Shown: positions 63,936-64,000 of the stretch, piece by piece | Numbering within the stretch: position 1 is the first letter of the stretch | Layout: each line of letters begins with the position of its first letter | Source: Pseudomonas kermanshahensis | GTDB taxonomy: Bacteria > Pseudomonadota > Gammaproteobacteria > Pseudomonadales > Pseudomonadaceae | Direction: 5' to 3' | Assembly (NCBI RefSeq): GCF_014269205.2 | Contig: NZ_JABWRY020000002.1 | Span: forward strand, 213,501 to 277,500 | DNA: 64,000 bases | Translations under genes and position numbers: made by a program | The notes under the pieces: generated by a model | The model's database searches: none | What the model saw: only the letters and a program-made list of their open reading frames with translations | What the model was told of the DNA's origin: nothing

Positions 63936-64000
63936 GACCACCCTGACTCGTGCGGACTGGGAACAACGTGCCCAGCAACTGAAGATCGAAGGCCGTGCCT
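63936..64000 (+). CDS. NAD(P)-dependent aldehyde dehydrogenase, N-terminal fragment (PuuC/KauB-like)
   Basis: Only 21 complete codons are visible (MTTLTRADWEQRAQQLKIEG, then RA); the gene runs off the right edge. The start has a strong GAGGAGGAG ribosome site. The N-terminus matches Pseudomonas aldehyde dehydrogenases that oxidise gamma-glutamyl-aminobutyraldehyde or 4-aminobutyraldehyde in polyamine breakdown. The family assignment rests on recall of that N-terminus, so it is less certain than for complete genes. It is divergent from the cupin gene. Confidence 0.7.

Overview
The window is chromosomal DNA of a Pseudomonas, most likely the P. putida group. It is GC-rich and densely coding. The order phoB-phoR ... 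pst-phoU, ubiC-ubiA, rubA-rubB, exbBD-tonB, oxyR-recG, rpoZ-spoT, gmk-yicC, rph, crc-pyrE, argB-algC-dut-coaBC, radC, rpmB-rpmG is the conserved Pseudomonas layout of this region. The many paired ~35-base REP palindromes are typical of P. putida. I see no prophage, insertion sequence, CRISPR array, tRNA or rRNA, and no clear frameshift.

Layout. Positions 1-1145 hold an amino-acid ABC transporter (cut at the left edge). 1251-3917 hold a homocysteine methyltransferase, two GNAT acetyltransferases and a PaiB-like protein. 4007-8917 form an acetylpolyamine module: a MocR regulator, a PotF/SpuD-like binding protein, a deacetylase-fold aminohydrolase and an AraC regulator. 9096-14327 carry aspA with a divergent LysR gene, purEK, and two small membrane or periplasmic proteins. 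14423-17436 carry a sugar-phosphate mutarotase, a thioesterase and an MFS transporter. 17649-24534 are pstS-pstC-pstA-pstB-phoU with two Pho boxes, followed by an unusual response regulator, an M23 peptidase, a CorB/C-type protein and then phoR-phoB. 30435-34890 carry a small secreted protein, ubiA-ubiC, rubredoxin and its reductase, an HU gene and an SCP2-like protein. 35022-41738 run on the minus strand as exbB-exbD-tonB-oxyR-recG-HDOD. 41931-46535 hold an SDR protein, a lipoprotein, ridA, spoT and rpoZ. 46715-51607 are a glutamylpolyamine island (LysR, glutamine-synthetase-like ligase, amidotransferase, permease). 51722-60827 are housekeeping genes. 60947-64000 hold a peptide-binding protein, two ribosomal protein genes, a cupin and the start of an aldehyde dehydrogenase.

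Themes. Phosphate: sensor kinase, regulator, transporter and PhoU are within about 13 kb, with Pho boxes before pstS, pstC and probably phoB. Polyamines: the deacetylase and binding protein (5.5-7.7 kb), the gamma-glutamyl pathway ligase, hydrolase and permease (47.8-51.6 kb), and the cupin plus aldehyde dehydrogenase (63.4-64 kb) look like parts of one catabolic network. Two of these genes have an AACAACAA motif at the translation start, the sort of site used by Crc/Hfq, and crc itself lies in the window.

I found no self-contained new system. The most unusual signals are: five 12-base DnaA-box-like repeats inside the MocR gene, with two further perfect boxes downstream; a purE leader with mutually exclusive hairpins and a terminator; a perfect 12-base inverted repeat around the oxyR promoter and start; a hairpin abutting the DUF3299 start codon; very large periplasmic insertions in PstC and PstA; and an orphan receiver protein with a PilZ-like tail.
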